The notes under the pieces: model-generated | What the model was told of the DNA's origin: nothing | What the model saw: the letters and a program-made list of their open reading frames with translations, nothing else | The model's database searches: none | Part shown: one piece after another, positions 1 through 7,232 of the stretch | Layout of the letters: every line of letters starts with the position of its first letter | Position numbering within the stretch: position 1 is the stretch's first letter | Source of the DNA: a virus | Strand: one strand, 5' to 3' | IMG/VR virus record: IMGVR_UViG_3300020166_000147 | Span: 1-20,296 of that record | DNA: 20,296 bases | Translations under genes and position numbers: made by a program

Positions 1-305
1 GGGGAATGTCAAGGGAACCCTTAGAATCATACAGCTGATTCGCGGAGGGGTGTGGCTACCCATATGATTTCCAACATAAAAAAAAATAAAGTAGGTTCGA
101 AGGGGTGTCATATTGTCACAGGTACGGCGGCTATATCATTTTCCCACGGAGTCATTACAAGAGAACGACACAAGAAGGCGACATTGGCTACCCACTTAAG
201 TAAGCTGTCAAGAAAAAAGATTTGTTATATATCAACGACTTATAAAATAGTTAAAATACTTACTTCACACTTTTGTATAATAAGACATTATATATACATA
301 AGAGG

Positions 306-391
306 TACTACTTACGTTTCTTACATTAGGTTTTATAACTTGATGATATATATTACTAAATATAAAAACGTAAGTATATACGTAAGTAGTA
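306..391. repeat. Inverted and direct repeat cluster built on ACGTAAGTA
   Basis: TACTACTTACGT at 306-317 is the exact reverse complement of ACGTAAGTAGTA at 380-391 (12 of 12 bases, 62-base spacer). A further ACGTAAGTA lies at 368-376, twelve bases before the copy at 380-388, so the two direct copies sit on nearly the same helix face. A shorter TACTTAC occurs at 257-263. Repeats of this size and spacing, in non-coding DNA directly ahead of terS, fit binding sites for a phage DNA-binding protein: either a regulator of the morphogenesis operon or the small terminase at a packaging site. The repeats are seen directly; the role is inferred. Confidence 0.5.
340..366 (+). promoter_or_regulatory. Possible sigma70-like promoter before terS
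   Basis: TTGATG (340-345) and TATAAA (361-366) are spaced by 15 bases, slightly short for a sigma70 promoter. The ACGTAAGTA direct repeats start immediately downstream (368), an operator-like placement. A second candidate -10, TATAAT at 276-281, has only TTAAAA (251-256, 19-base spacing) as a -35. AT-rich DNA gives such matches by chance, so this is tentative. No other good promoter candidate was seen between here and the capsid genes, and the close-packed genes imply long transcripts from this region. Confidence 0.25.
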
Positions 392-499
392 GCCTATCAT
401 ATTCCCCCTACAACCATGACGAACCTTTCCGATTGTCGCTAACAAAACTAGATGTGGTCATGCCGATGTGGGGTTTATTTATTAAGGTACAGAAGAACT

Positions 500-895
500 A
501 TGACTATCCAAGCTACAAAGTACAGCGAGATAATCGCTAAGAAAGTTACTGAAGGCATCAGGAATGGTGTCTCTGTAAAAGATATTATGGGGTCGATCCA
601 GCAATATCAGAATGCTCCTTCCAGTTCAGCTACATTCTATAAGTTGTACGGAGAACTAATATCACAGACTAGAGCAGATATAATAGGTAAGATAGGTAAT
701 GTCGTTATCAATAATGCATTGCAAGGTGACTTTAAAGCCGCAGAGTTTTACTTAAGATCTAAAGGGGGTTGGTCGCCTAACAGTACAGTGAATGAAGTAG
801 AGCAAGAAGCAGATCCAGATGAGGATCTAGCCGCAGTAGATAGCGTTATGTCGCTACTAGGAAAGAATATAACTCCCGATGAAAATAACAGCTGA
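500..895 (+). CDS. terS: Terminase small subunit
   Basis: This predicted 131-aa protein would recognise phage DNA and load it onto the large terminase. Residues about 20-50 look like a helix-turn-helix DNA-binding segment (NGVSVKDIMGSIQQY, then SSSATFYKLYGE). Residues about 75-93 carry the motif typical of small terminases, an alanine/asparagine-rich helix followed by GDFKAAEFYLRSKGGWS. The C-terminus is acidic (EADPDED). I chose ATG 500 because the protein then begins at the conserved region; the frame could open at ATG 452, but those 16 residues (Cys/Arg-rich) look like read-through of leader. The gene overlaps terL by 17 bases, which supports co-translation. Call based on motif and position. 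Confidence 0.8.
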   Translation: MTIQATKYSEIIAKKVTEGIRNGVSVKDIMGSIQQYQNAPSSSATFYKLYGELISQTRADIIGKIGNVVINNALQGDFKAAEFYLRSKGGWSPNSTVNEVEQEADPDEDLAAVDSVMSLLGKNITPDENNS

Positions 896-2225
896 TGACT
901 TAAGAGCATTACCCGATGCAGAAGTCCATAGAATACTAAAAGAGATTGGTCCAGCAAAGGCTGATGAGCTTAGGTATGATTGGAACTTCTGGGCTAGACC
1001 TGACCAGTTAGAACCGAAAGGTGACTGGACAACATGGATAGCATTAGCTGGTCGAGGATGGGGTAAAACTCGTGCTGGAGCAGAATGGGTAAGACATCGA
1101 ATTAAGAAGGGTGACAAGATTGTTCATTGTGTCGCACCAACTAAAGGTGATGTAAGAAGAGTTATGGTTGAAGGAGACAGTGGACTTCTGAATGTCTGCT
1201 GGAAAGGTGATAAAACATATAGAGGAAAGAATATAGGTTTCCCTATTTGGTCGCCAACTAATAGTACACTAACATGGGAGAATGGAGCTAAGGCTGTTTT
1301 CTTCTCTGCTGAAGATCCAGAACGATTACGTGGTCCACAAGCATACAGTGCTTGGACTGACGAACTTTGCGCTTGGCGCAATGCACAAGAGACTTGGGAC
1401 ATGATGATGTTCGGTCTACGTCTAGGACGTAAGCCACAAGTCTTTGTAACAACAACCCCCAAAACAACAAAACTACTAAGAGGTATAATTGCTGATGATA
1501 AGACATACATCAGTAAGGGTAGCACATTTGATAATGCGGCTAACTTAGCAGGTACTTTCTTAGATGCAATTAAGAAGACTTACGAAGGCACACGTCTTGG
1601 TAGGCAAGAATTATACGCAGAGATATTAGACGAAGCGTCAGGTGCGCTTTGGAATAGGAAACTCCTACATTCATGTGAGATAGACAAGGACGAAGTTCCT
1701 CAGTTAGCACGTATCATAGTTTCGATTGACCCAGCAGTTACATCGAATACTGATAGTGATATGACTGGTATGGTTGTCGCTGGCATAGATGTTAATGGAG
1801 TAGCTTACGTATTAGAAGATCACACTGATCGTTACACACCGCAACAATGGGCATCTAAAGCCATTGAGTTATATCGTAAACACATGGCTGACCGCATAGT
1901 AGCGGAGAAGAACCAAGGTGGAGATATGGTGCGTCACACTCTGCACACTGAAGACGAAAACGTGCCAGTCAAACTTGTACACGCAAGTAGAGGCAAAATG
2001 GCTCGTGCTGAACCTGTCTCTGCTTTATATGAGCAAGGTAAAGTCAAACACGTCAAAGGATTGAATGATTTAGAGGATCAGATGGTACAGTGGGAACCTT
2101 TAGGGTCCACAGGCTCACCAGACCGTCTTGATGCTATGGTATGGGCTATAACGGATCTATCACTTAACGGATATGCAAAACCACAGCTAGTTCTGGCATA
2201 TTCTAACGCTAAAGGCTTAAAGTAA
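879..2225 (+). CDS. terL: Terminase large subunit (ATPase and nuclease)
   Basis: This is the motor that pumps DNA into the prohead and cuts the concatemer. The N-terminal ATPase shows a Walker A, GRGWGKT (residues 58-64), within the family signature around AGRGWGKTRAGAEWVR; a Walker B ending in TDE (160-162); and TTTPK (191-195) as motif III. The C-terminal RNase H-like nuclease has acidic positions in VSIDPA (D284), LEDHT (E313/D314), AEKNQGG (E343) and PDRLDAMVWA (D418). The length, 448 aa, is usual for the alphaproteobacterial phage and gene-transfer-agent-like terminase group (COG5323, Terminase_6C-type nuclease). The start at ATG 879 overlaps terS. The next gene begins one base after the stop. 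Confidence 0.95.
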   Translation: MKITADDLRALPDAEVHRILKEIGPAKADELRYDWNFWARPDQLEPKGDWTTWIALAGRGWGKTRAGAEWVRHRIKKGDKIVHCVAPTKGDVRRVMVEGDSGLLNVCWKGDKTYRGKNIGFPIWSPTNSTLTWENGAKAVFFSAEDPERLRGPQAYSAWTDELCAWRNAQETWDMMMFGLRLGRKPQVFVTTTPKTTKLLRGIIADDKTYISKGSTFDNAANLAGTFLDAIKKTYEGTRLGRQELYAEILDEASGALWNRKLLHSCEIDKDEVPQLARIIVSIDPAVTSNTDSDMTGMVVAGIDVNGVAYVLEDHTDRYTPQQWASKAIELYRKHMADRIVAEKNQGGDMVRHTLHTEDENVPVKLVHASRGKMARAEPVSALYEQGKVKHVKGLNDLEDQMVQWEPLGSTGSPDRLDAMVWAITDLSLNGYAKPQLVLAYSNAKGLK

Positions 2226-2226
2226 A

Positions 2227-3585
2227 ATGGTAAAGAAACTCTCACAGACGGAATCGACAGCGATACTAGGTGTCTCTGGTGAAAATACAATTAACGGTCA
2301 GATACGTTCCGATGAGTTTCTACCAGAACTTAGAGGCAAAAAAGCGATACGAAAGTACCGTGAAATGCGTGATAATGATAGCACTATCGGTGCAGTTATG
2401 TACGCTACGGAACAGGTTTTGCGCGATGTAGACCTAAAAGTTTGTCCTTGTGACGATTCTGAGGAAGCTAAACGCGAAGCTGACTTTGTTGAGAGTGTTT
2501 TGTGTGATATGGATCATACGCTAGACGATCACATAGCTGAAGCTCTATCTTGTTTGTCGTATGGCTTTGCATGGTTCGAAGTAGTATACAAACGCAGAGT
2601 TGGTCCTACTCAAACAAATGATAAGAAGAGATCTAAGTATACTGACGGTAGAATGGGTGTACGTAAGATAGCAATGCGCGCACCTTGGACAGTATCTAGG
2701 TTTGATGTAGACAACAAGACTGGTGATATACAAGGTGTTTATCAGGATGGCGGTTATGCAGGTACTACGAAACATTATATACCTTCTCGTAAGAGCTTGT
2801 ACTACCGTACTACTAGTCTTAATGGAGATCCTAGTGGTCGTTCTATCTTGCGTAATGCATATACTTCTTATGAGTACCTTAATAACTTACAGGCTATTGA
2901 AGCGATTGCTGTAGAGCGAGAGTTAGCAGGTATTCCAGTAGCTCGTATTCCTTCGGAGTACCTATCCCCAGATGCTACATCATCACAAGTACAGTTTAAG
3001 TCTAATCTTGAGCAGATACTACGTGACGTTAAGTTTAATGAACAAGGTTACATAATTACTCCTTCAGATACTTACCCTGATAAGGATGGAAGTCCTACTA
3101 ATATCAGGTTAGTTGACGTGGAACTTATGTCTTCAAGTGGTTCTAGGAACATCGACATTGACCCCATAGTAAAGAGGTATCAACACGATATCGCTAGGAG
3201 TGTCTTATCAGAGTTCCTAATGCTTGGTAGTCAAGGCGGTTCATACGCTTTGTCGAAGAGCAAGACAGACTTGTTCCTCCGCGCACTTGAGAGTTACATC
3301 CAGCAAATTGTCGATGTCCTCAATAAGCAACTAGTCGAGAGACTATGGGAGTTGAACGGTCTGGACTATTCGTTGATGCCGACTATTGAAGCTGGCGATG
3401 TCGCACCTCACGACCTACGTGAGATTGCAGGGTTCTTGCGTAACCTTAACGGCGCAGATATTAGCGTTAGTGATCACCCAGAGGTTATACAAAACCTTAT
3501 GGATATAGCAGACCTAAATTATGACCCCGATAGGGAAACAGAAACAGAAGAGCAAGAAGCTCTTGAAGAACAGGAAGAAGAATAA
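2227..3585 (+). CDS. Portal protein
   Basis: This 452-aa protein follows terL directly, as portals do. It would form the dodecameric ring at the capsid vertex through which DNA passes and to which the terminase docks. Recognisable portal-like segments are a YGFAWFEVVYKRR strand (about 110-125), DPSGRSILRNAY (about 198-209) followed by a long helix containing EAIAVERELAGIPVARIP, and LSEFLMLGSQGGSYALSKSK, which resembles the clip/crown region of DUF935 (Mu gp29-like) portals. The C-terminus is strikingly acidic (ETETEEQEALEEQEEE). Family placement is from motif memory; function is secure from position. The stop overlaps the start of the next gene by one base. Confidence 0.85.
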   Translation: MVKKLSQTESTAILGVSGENTINGQIRSDEFLPELRGKKAIRKYREMRDNDSTIGAVMYATEQVLRDVDLKVCPCDDSEEAKREADFVESVLCDMDHTLDDHIAEALSCLSYGFAWFEVVYKRRVGPTQTNDKKRSKYTDGRMGVRKIAMRAPWTVSRFDVDNKTGDIQGVYQDGGYAGTTKHYIPSRKSLYYRTTSLNGDPSGRSILRNAYTSYEYLNNLQAIEAIAVERELAGIPVARIPSEYLSPDATSSQVQFKSNLEQILRDVKFNEQGYIITPSDTYPDKDGSPTNIRLVDVELMSSSGSRNIDIDPIVKRYQHDIARSVLSEFLMLGSQGGSYALSKSKTDLFLRALESYIQQIVDVLNKQLVERLWELNGLDYSLMPTIEAGDVAPHDLREIAGFLRNLNGADISVSDHPEVIQNLMDIADLNYDPDRETETEEQEALEEQEEE

Positions 3586-3956
3586 TGGCATTTCTAAATG
3601 ACAGAGTGTTTGATAATGGTTTGACTACATTAGACACAGAAGCAAACGTAGTCCACGTAACTTCAGCAGAAGCTACAACTTATACGGCGGCTACATCTAC
3701 ATTAACACTAGGTAACTCTACCTCACTTTCCATCGCGGCTCCTTCGGATCGTACTGGTGGTGGACGTAAAGTCACAGTATCAGCTATCTCAGATGGTTCG
3801 ATTACAGGTACAGGAACAGTTACTCACTACGCTCTAGTAGATACTAACAACTCACGTTTGTTAGCTACAGCGGCTCTTACAGCATCACAGTCAGTTACAA
3901 GTGGTAACACATTTACATTGGCTTCATTTGATATTGGTATCCCTGATCCAACTTAA
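3585..3956 (+). CDS. Small conserved phage structural protein
   Basis: This 123-aa protein begins MAFLNDRVFDNGL and contains GLTTLDTEAN, then DRTGGGRKVTVSAISDGSITGTGTVTH and ALVDTNNSRLLAT. It is Thr/Ser/Ala-rich and predicted to be all beta, with no signal peptide or membrane segment. I recall very similar small proteins next to fibre genes in phages of marine and alphaproteobacterial hosts, where no function is assigned. It starts within the portal stop and precedes a fibre gene, so a small virion or fibre-base component is likely. Specific function unknown. Confidence 0.65.
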   Translation: MAFLNDRVFDNGLTTLDTEANVVHVTSAEATTYTAATSTLTLGNSTSLSIAAPSDRTGGGRKVTVSAISDGSITGTGTVTHYALVDTNNSRLLATAALTASQSVTSGNTFTLASFDIGIPDPT

Positions 3957-3966
3957 GGAATAAACT

Positions 3967-5235
3967 ATGGCACTTGTTATTAAAGATCGTGTAAAAGAAA
4001 CAACTACTACAACTGGTACTGGGACTTACACATTAGCAGGTGCTGAAGTTGGTTTTCAATCGTTTTCCACTATAGGTAATGGTAATACTACTTACTATAC
4101 TGTTACTGATGGTGGGGACTGGGAAGTTGGTATTGGAACGTACACTGCTTCTGGAACAACTTTAGCACGTACAACAATACTATCATCATCTAACAGTGGT
4201 AATGCAGTTAATTGGTCAGCTGGAGAGAAGTTTGTATTTGTAACTCAACCTTCCTCTAAAGCATCTTTCTTAGATGCAAGCGGTAATCTAAACTTCAGTG
4301 ACAACCAGAAAGCTATTTTCGGAACTGGGTCTGATATTGAGATTTACCACAACGGAACTGATAGTTTTATTGATGAAAAGGGGGCTGGTTGGCTTTACAT
4401 TAGAGGTAACAACACAGTTATCGGCAAATACACTGGTGAAACCTATATGAAAGGTATAGTTGATGGTGCTGTTGAATTATACCATGACAATACTAAAAAG
4501 ATTGAAACAACAGCATCAGGCATATCAGTAACAGGCAACGTAACTGTATCAGGCACAGTAGATGGTCGTGATATAGCGACAGACGGAGCTACTCTAGATA
4601 ACGTAGAAACTGAAGTTGCGGCTCTTGCTAATGGTATGGTATATAAAGGCGACTGGGATGCTTCTGCTGGTAGTTTTCCATCGGGCGCACAAACTGGTTG
4701 GTTCTACTATGTATCTGTAGCTGGAACTGTAGACAGCGTAGCATTTCATGTAGGCGATAACATTGTCGCCACTACAGATAACGCTTCTACTACTACTTTT
4801 GCTAATAACTGGTCTAAACACGATAACACAGATGCAGTTCAATCAGTTGTCGGATTAATTGGTTCTATAACTAAGAGTTCACTTCTAACTGCGTTAAATG
4901 TAGAAGACGGTGCAGATGTAACAGATACAGCTAATGTAACATCTGCTGGTGCTTTGATGGATAGTGAAGTTACTAACTTAGCTCAAGTAAAAGCATTTGA
5001 TAGTACAGATTATGCTACAGCCGCACAAGGTACTACTGCTGATAATGCAGTACCTAAAGCTGGCGGAACAATGACAGGAACTCTATTTACTCCGACAGTA
5101 GACTTTGGTGACTGGACTATAACTGAAAGCGGAGGATCTTTATTCTTTGCTTATAGTGGAACAAATAAATTCAAACTCGACAGTAGCGGAACATTGTCTG
5201 TGACTAATGACATACAGACTGACCAAACAATATAA
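3967..5235 (+). CDS. Phage fibre protein
   Basis: This 422-aa fibre protein begins with a domain common at fibre N-termini (MALVIKDRVKETTTTTGTGT, about residues 1-98, with LARTTILSSSNSG). It has two beta-repeat segments with the EIYHNGTD (about 125-132) and ELYHDNTKKIETTASG (about 170-185) motifs. A linker, GTVDGRDIATDGATLDNV (196-213), recurs in the next gene. A middle domain follows (GMVYKGDWDASAG, then FHVGDNIVATTDN), and the C-terminal half contains KAGGTMTGTL, a fibre-shaft motif. It probably forms a trimeric beta-structured fibre. No intramolecular chaperone or peptidase motif is visible. The location inside the head gene block leaves open whether it attaches to capsid or tail. Confidence 0.8.
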   Translation: MALVIKDRVKETTTTTGTGTYTLAGAEVGFQSFSTIGNGNTTYYTVTDGGDWEVGIGTYTASGTTLARTTILSSSNSGNAVNWSAGEKFVFVTQPSSKASFLDASGNLNFSDNQKAIFGTGSDIEIYHNGTDSFIDEKGAGWLYIRGNNTVIGKYTGETYMKGIVDGAVELYHDNTKKIETTASGISVTGNVTVSGTVDGRDIATDGATLDNVETEVAALANGMVYKGDWDASAGSFPSGAQTGWFYYVSVAGTVDSVAFHVGDNIVATTDNASTTTFANNWSKHDNTDAVQSVVGLIGSITKSSLLTALNVEDGADVTDTANVTSAGALMDSEVTNLAQVKAFDSTDYATAAQGTTADNAVPKAGGTMTGTLFTPTVDFGDWTITESGGSLFFAYSGTNKFKLDSSGTLSVTNDIQTDQTI

Positions 5236-5261
5236 CATAAGCTAATAGTGAGTACACGAAG

Positions 5262-7217
5262 ATGGCAGTAAAAATAAACGGCACTGAGGTAATTGACGAC
5301 AGTAGAAACGTAGTAAACGTAGGTACTGTTGACGGTAGAGATGTTTCTACTGATGGGTCTAAACTAGATAACGTATCTGCTAACGCAGACGTTACTGCCA
5401 CAGCTTTACCTACAGCATTGACAGGTTTATCTACTAGTGCATCTCCAGCATCTGACGACCTTATTGTGTCGTATGATACTTCTGCTGGTACTTGGAAAAA
5501 AGCTACTGTTACTGCCACTGCTCTTCAAGGTCAGAAGGGACAGAAAGGTGAAGTTGGAGCTACTGGTTCTCAAGGTATTCAAGGTAATACTGGAGCAACT
5601 GGTAGTGCTGGATCTAACGGAGCTAAAGGTCAAAAGGGTGAGGTCGGTGTAACTGGTAATACAGGATCGACTGGAGCTAAAGGTCAAAAAGGTGAAGTTG
5701 GAGTTACAGGTAATACTGGGTCTACAGGTTCTACTGGTCAAAAAGGTCAGAAGGGCGAAATTGGAGCTACAGGAGCTACAGGTAGTGCTGGTTCTAACGG
5801 TTCTACTGGTCAAAAGGGTCAGAAGGGCGAGGTTGGCGCACAAGGTATTCAAGGTAATGCTGGTAATACTGGATCGACTGGTTCCCAAGGTCAGAAAGGC
5901 CAAAAGGGAGAAGTTGGCTCAACTGGTGGTACAGGCTCAACTGGACAAAAAGGACAGAAGGGTGAGGTAGGTAATACTGGCTCAACTGGCTCTACAGGTA
6001 ATACAGGTTCGCAAGGACAAAAGGGACAGAAGGGTGAGGTAGGAGCTACGGGTTCTACAGGCTCAACTGGAAGTACTGGATCTCAAGGTCAGAAAGGCCA
6101 AAAGGGAGAAGTAGGAGCGCAAGGTAATACTGGTAATACTGGTAGTACAGGCTCAACTGGTTCTACTGGTCAGAAGGGTCAGAAGGGACAGACTGGATCT
6201 ACTGGCGGTACTGGTTCAACTGGATCGACTGGACAGAAGGGACAGAAGGGACAAACAGGTTCTACAGGCTCTACAGGTGGTACTGGTAGTACTGGTCAAA
6301 AAGGACAAAAGGGTGAGAGCTTCTCTGGAAGTGGTACTGGCGCAGTCCAGATACCAGCTGGTACAACAGCACAAAGACCCAGTAGCCCAGTAAATGGGGC
6401 ATTCAGATATAACACTGAGAAATATGAAGGTGAGTTCTGGAGTCAAACTAAGAGTTTGTGGGTTGGTGCCAACCAAAAGCCTCCTTTTAATATTGAATAT
6501 ATAGTAGTAGCTGGTGGCGGCGGAGGTGGTTATCGAGGGTCACGTTGGGCTGGCGGTGGCGGCGGTGGTGGTTATCGATCAAATGTATCAGGTGAATCTT
6601 CTGGTGGTGGTAACAGCGCAGAGAGTACACTACAGGCCGTTACTGGAGATCAAATGACTGTAGTCGTCGGTAGCGGCGGTGTACCAGGGATTCAACCTAA
6701 TGGTAGTTGGGATGGCGGAGATGGTAACAGTAGCTCTCTGACACTTGGTTCTACAACTATAACCTCTCAAGGAGGCGGCGGTGGTGGCTCTGGTACTGGG
6801 CGTAGCGGTGGCTCTGGTGGTGGAGGTGTTAATGGAGCTGGTGGAGGTTCAGGTACTTCTGGTCAAGGTTATGCTGGGGGTGGAAGTACAGACCAAGGTT
6901 ATGGAGGTGGCGGCGGTGGAGCAGGCGCGGCAGGCATTCAGAGATATGGCGGATCTGGTGTCCAAAGTAGTATAACTGGAACAGCAACATATTATGCTGG
7001 TGGGGGTTCTATGAACGGGTCAGGTTATGCAAATGGCGCACAAGGTTATGGCGGTGGCGGTTATGCTAATTTCTCTGCTGGCGGTTTGACTGGTCTATCT
7101 GGTATTGTTGTAATTCGTTATGCTGGCACACCACAAGGTACTGGTGGAACTCGGACTACATCAGGTGGATATACAACACACGTCTTTACTAGTTCTGGTA
7201 CATTACAATTCGAATAA
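5262..7217 (+). CDS. Collagen-like fibre with glycine-rich tip
   Basis: This 651-aa protein has three parts. Residues 1-89 form a beta-rich N-terminal domain containing GTVDGRDVSTDGSKLDNV (21-38), shared with the preceding fibre. Residues 90-353 are 88 uninterrupted Gly-X-Y triplets, the collagen triple-helix signature. None contains proline; Y is Thr in 41, Lys in 24, Gln in 8 and Val in 8. All 24 lysines are in Y, in paired blocks (GQKGQK or GAKGQK). Residues 354-651 contain IPAGTTAQRP and FRYNTE, a fibre motif, then a glycine-rich tip starting at YIVVAGGGGGGY (about 413) and ending with SGIVVIRYAG, typical of phage fibre glycine-rich domains. Trimerisation and a rod of about 75 nm are inferred from collagen geometry. 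The enzyme at 7553 is its probable modifier. Confidence 0.92.
   Translation: MAVKINGTEVIDDSRNVVNVGTVDGRDVSTDGSKLDNVSANADVTATALPTALTGLSTSASPASDDLIVSYDTSAGTWKKATVTATALQGQKGQKGEVGATGSQGIQGNTGATGSAGSNGAKGQKGEVGVTGNTGSTGAKGQKGEVGVTGNTGSTGSTGQKGQKGEIGATGATGSAGSNGSTGQKGQKGEVGAQGIQGNAGNTGSTGSQGQKGQKGEVGSTGGTGSTGQKGQKGEVGNTGSTGSTGNTGSQGQKGQKGEVGATGSTGSTGSTGSQGQKGQKGEVGAQGNTGNTGSTGSTGSTGQKGQKGQTGSTGGTGSTGSTGQKGQKGQTGSTGSTGGTGSTGQKGQKGESFSGSGTGAVQIPAGTTAQRPSSPVNGAFRYNTEKYEGEFWSQTKSLWVGANQKPPFNIEYIVVAGGGGGGYRGSRWAGGGGGGGYRSNVSGESSGGGNSAESTLQAVTGDQMTVVVGSGGVPGIQPNGSWDGGDGNSSSLTLGSTTITSQGGGGGGSGTGRSGGSGGGGVNGAGGGSGTSGQGYAGGGSTDQGYGGGGGGAGAAGIQRYGGSGVQSSITGTATYYAGGGSMNGSGYANGAQGYGGGGYANFSAGGLTGLSGIVVIRYAGTPQGTGGTRTTSGGYTTHVFTSSGTLQFE
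5529..6320 (+). repeat. Collagen Gly-X-Y repeat tract (88 triplets)
   Basis: This in-frame tract of 264 codons has a glycine at every third codon without interruption. Twelve lysine-pair blocks start at triplets 1, 11, 17, 24, 32, 41, 47, 55, 63, 72, 79 and 86, so spacing is 6-10 triplets. Ten of the twelve are followed by Glu, giving K-G-E, a sequence known to stabilise collagen helices through interchain ion pairs. The DNA copies of the blocks use different synonymous codons, so the repeat is conserved at protein rather than DNA level. Confidence 0.95.
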
Positions 7218-7232
7218 GTTTAGAGGTAAATT

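Larger units (their letters stand above)
1..499. other. AT-rich leader region upstream of the terminase genes
   Basis: This is the longest stretch without a convincing gene. The first 60 bases are G-rich; about 200-400 is very AT-rich. It contains a cluster of ACGTAAGTA-type repeats (309-317, 368-376, 380-388), promoter-like hexamers, and two copies of TGGCTACCCA (53-62 and 185-194). A frame without stops runs through it (GTG at 52 to 540) but does not look like a natural protein. Its position directly before terS is where phages often place a packaging site (cos or pac) and a late promoter, so those are the likeliest roles. That is inference from position. I see no tRNA and no recognisable upstream gene end. 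Confidence 0.5.
52..540 (+). other. Doubtful open frame of 162 codons in the leader
   Basis: A frame opening at GTG 52 (or ATG 64) stays open to 540 and overlaps the start of terS by 41 bases. GGAGGGG at 44-50 lies one base from the GTG and about 13 bases before the ATG, so neither start is well placed. The predicted protein is rich in Tyr, Ile, Ser and Lys, has no recognisable domain, and translates the repeat cluster as if it were coding. An open frame this long is unusual in such AT-rich DNA, which is the only argument for it. I regard it as probably non-coding. Confidence 0.15.

Noticed and set aside
11-22. AAGGGAACCCTT as a terminator of an upstream gene
   Set aside because: The two-base centre cannot form a hairpin loop and there is no T-run after it.
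91-110. GGTTCGA resembling a tRNA T-loop
   Set aside because: No pairing T-stem, acceptor stem or anticodon arm can be built around it.
5427-5903. Minus-strand open frame of 158 codons under the collagen tract
   Set aside because: It is the antisense reading of glycine codons, giving a Ser/Thr/Leu-rich artefact; the plus strand has clear domains.
5692-5970. Plus-strand open frame rich in Leu/Val/Lys/Arg inside the collagen tract
   Set aside because: It is an out-of-frame reading of Gly-X-Y codons.
5529-6320. Short DNA repeats that might look like a CRISPR array or tandem satellite
   Set aside because: They are codon-phased copies of GQKGQKGE in an open Gly-X-Y frame with variable spacing and synonymous differences.
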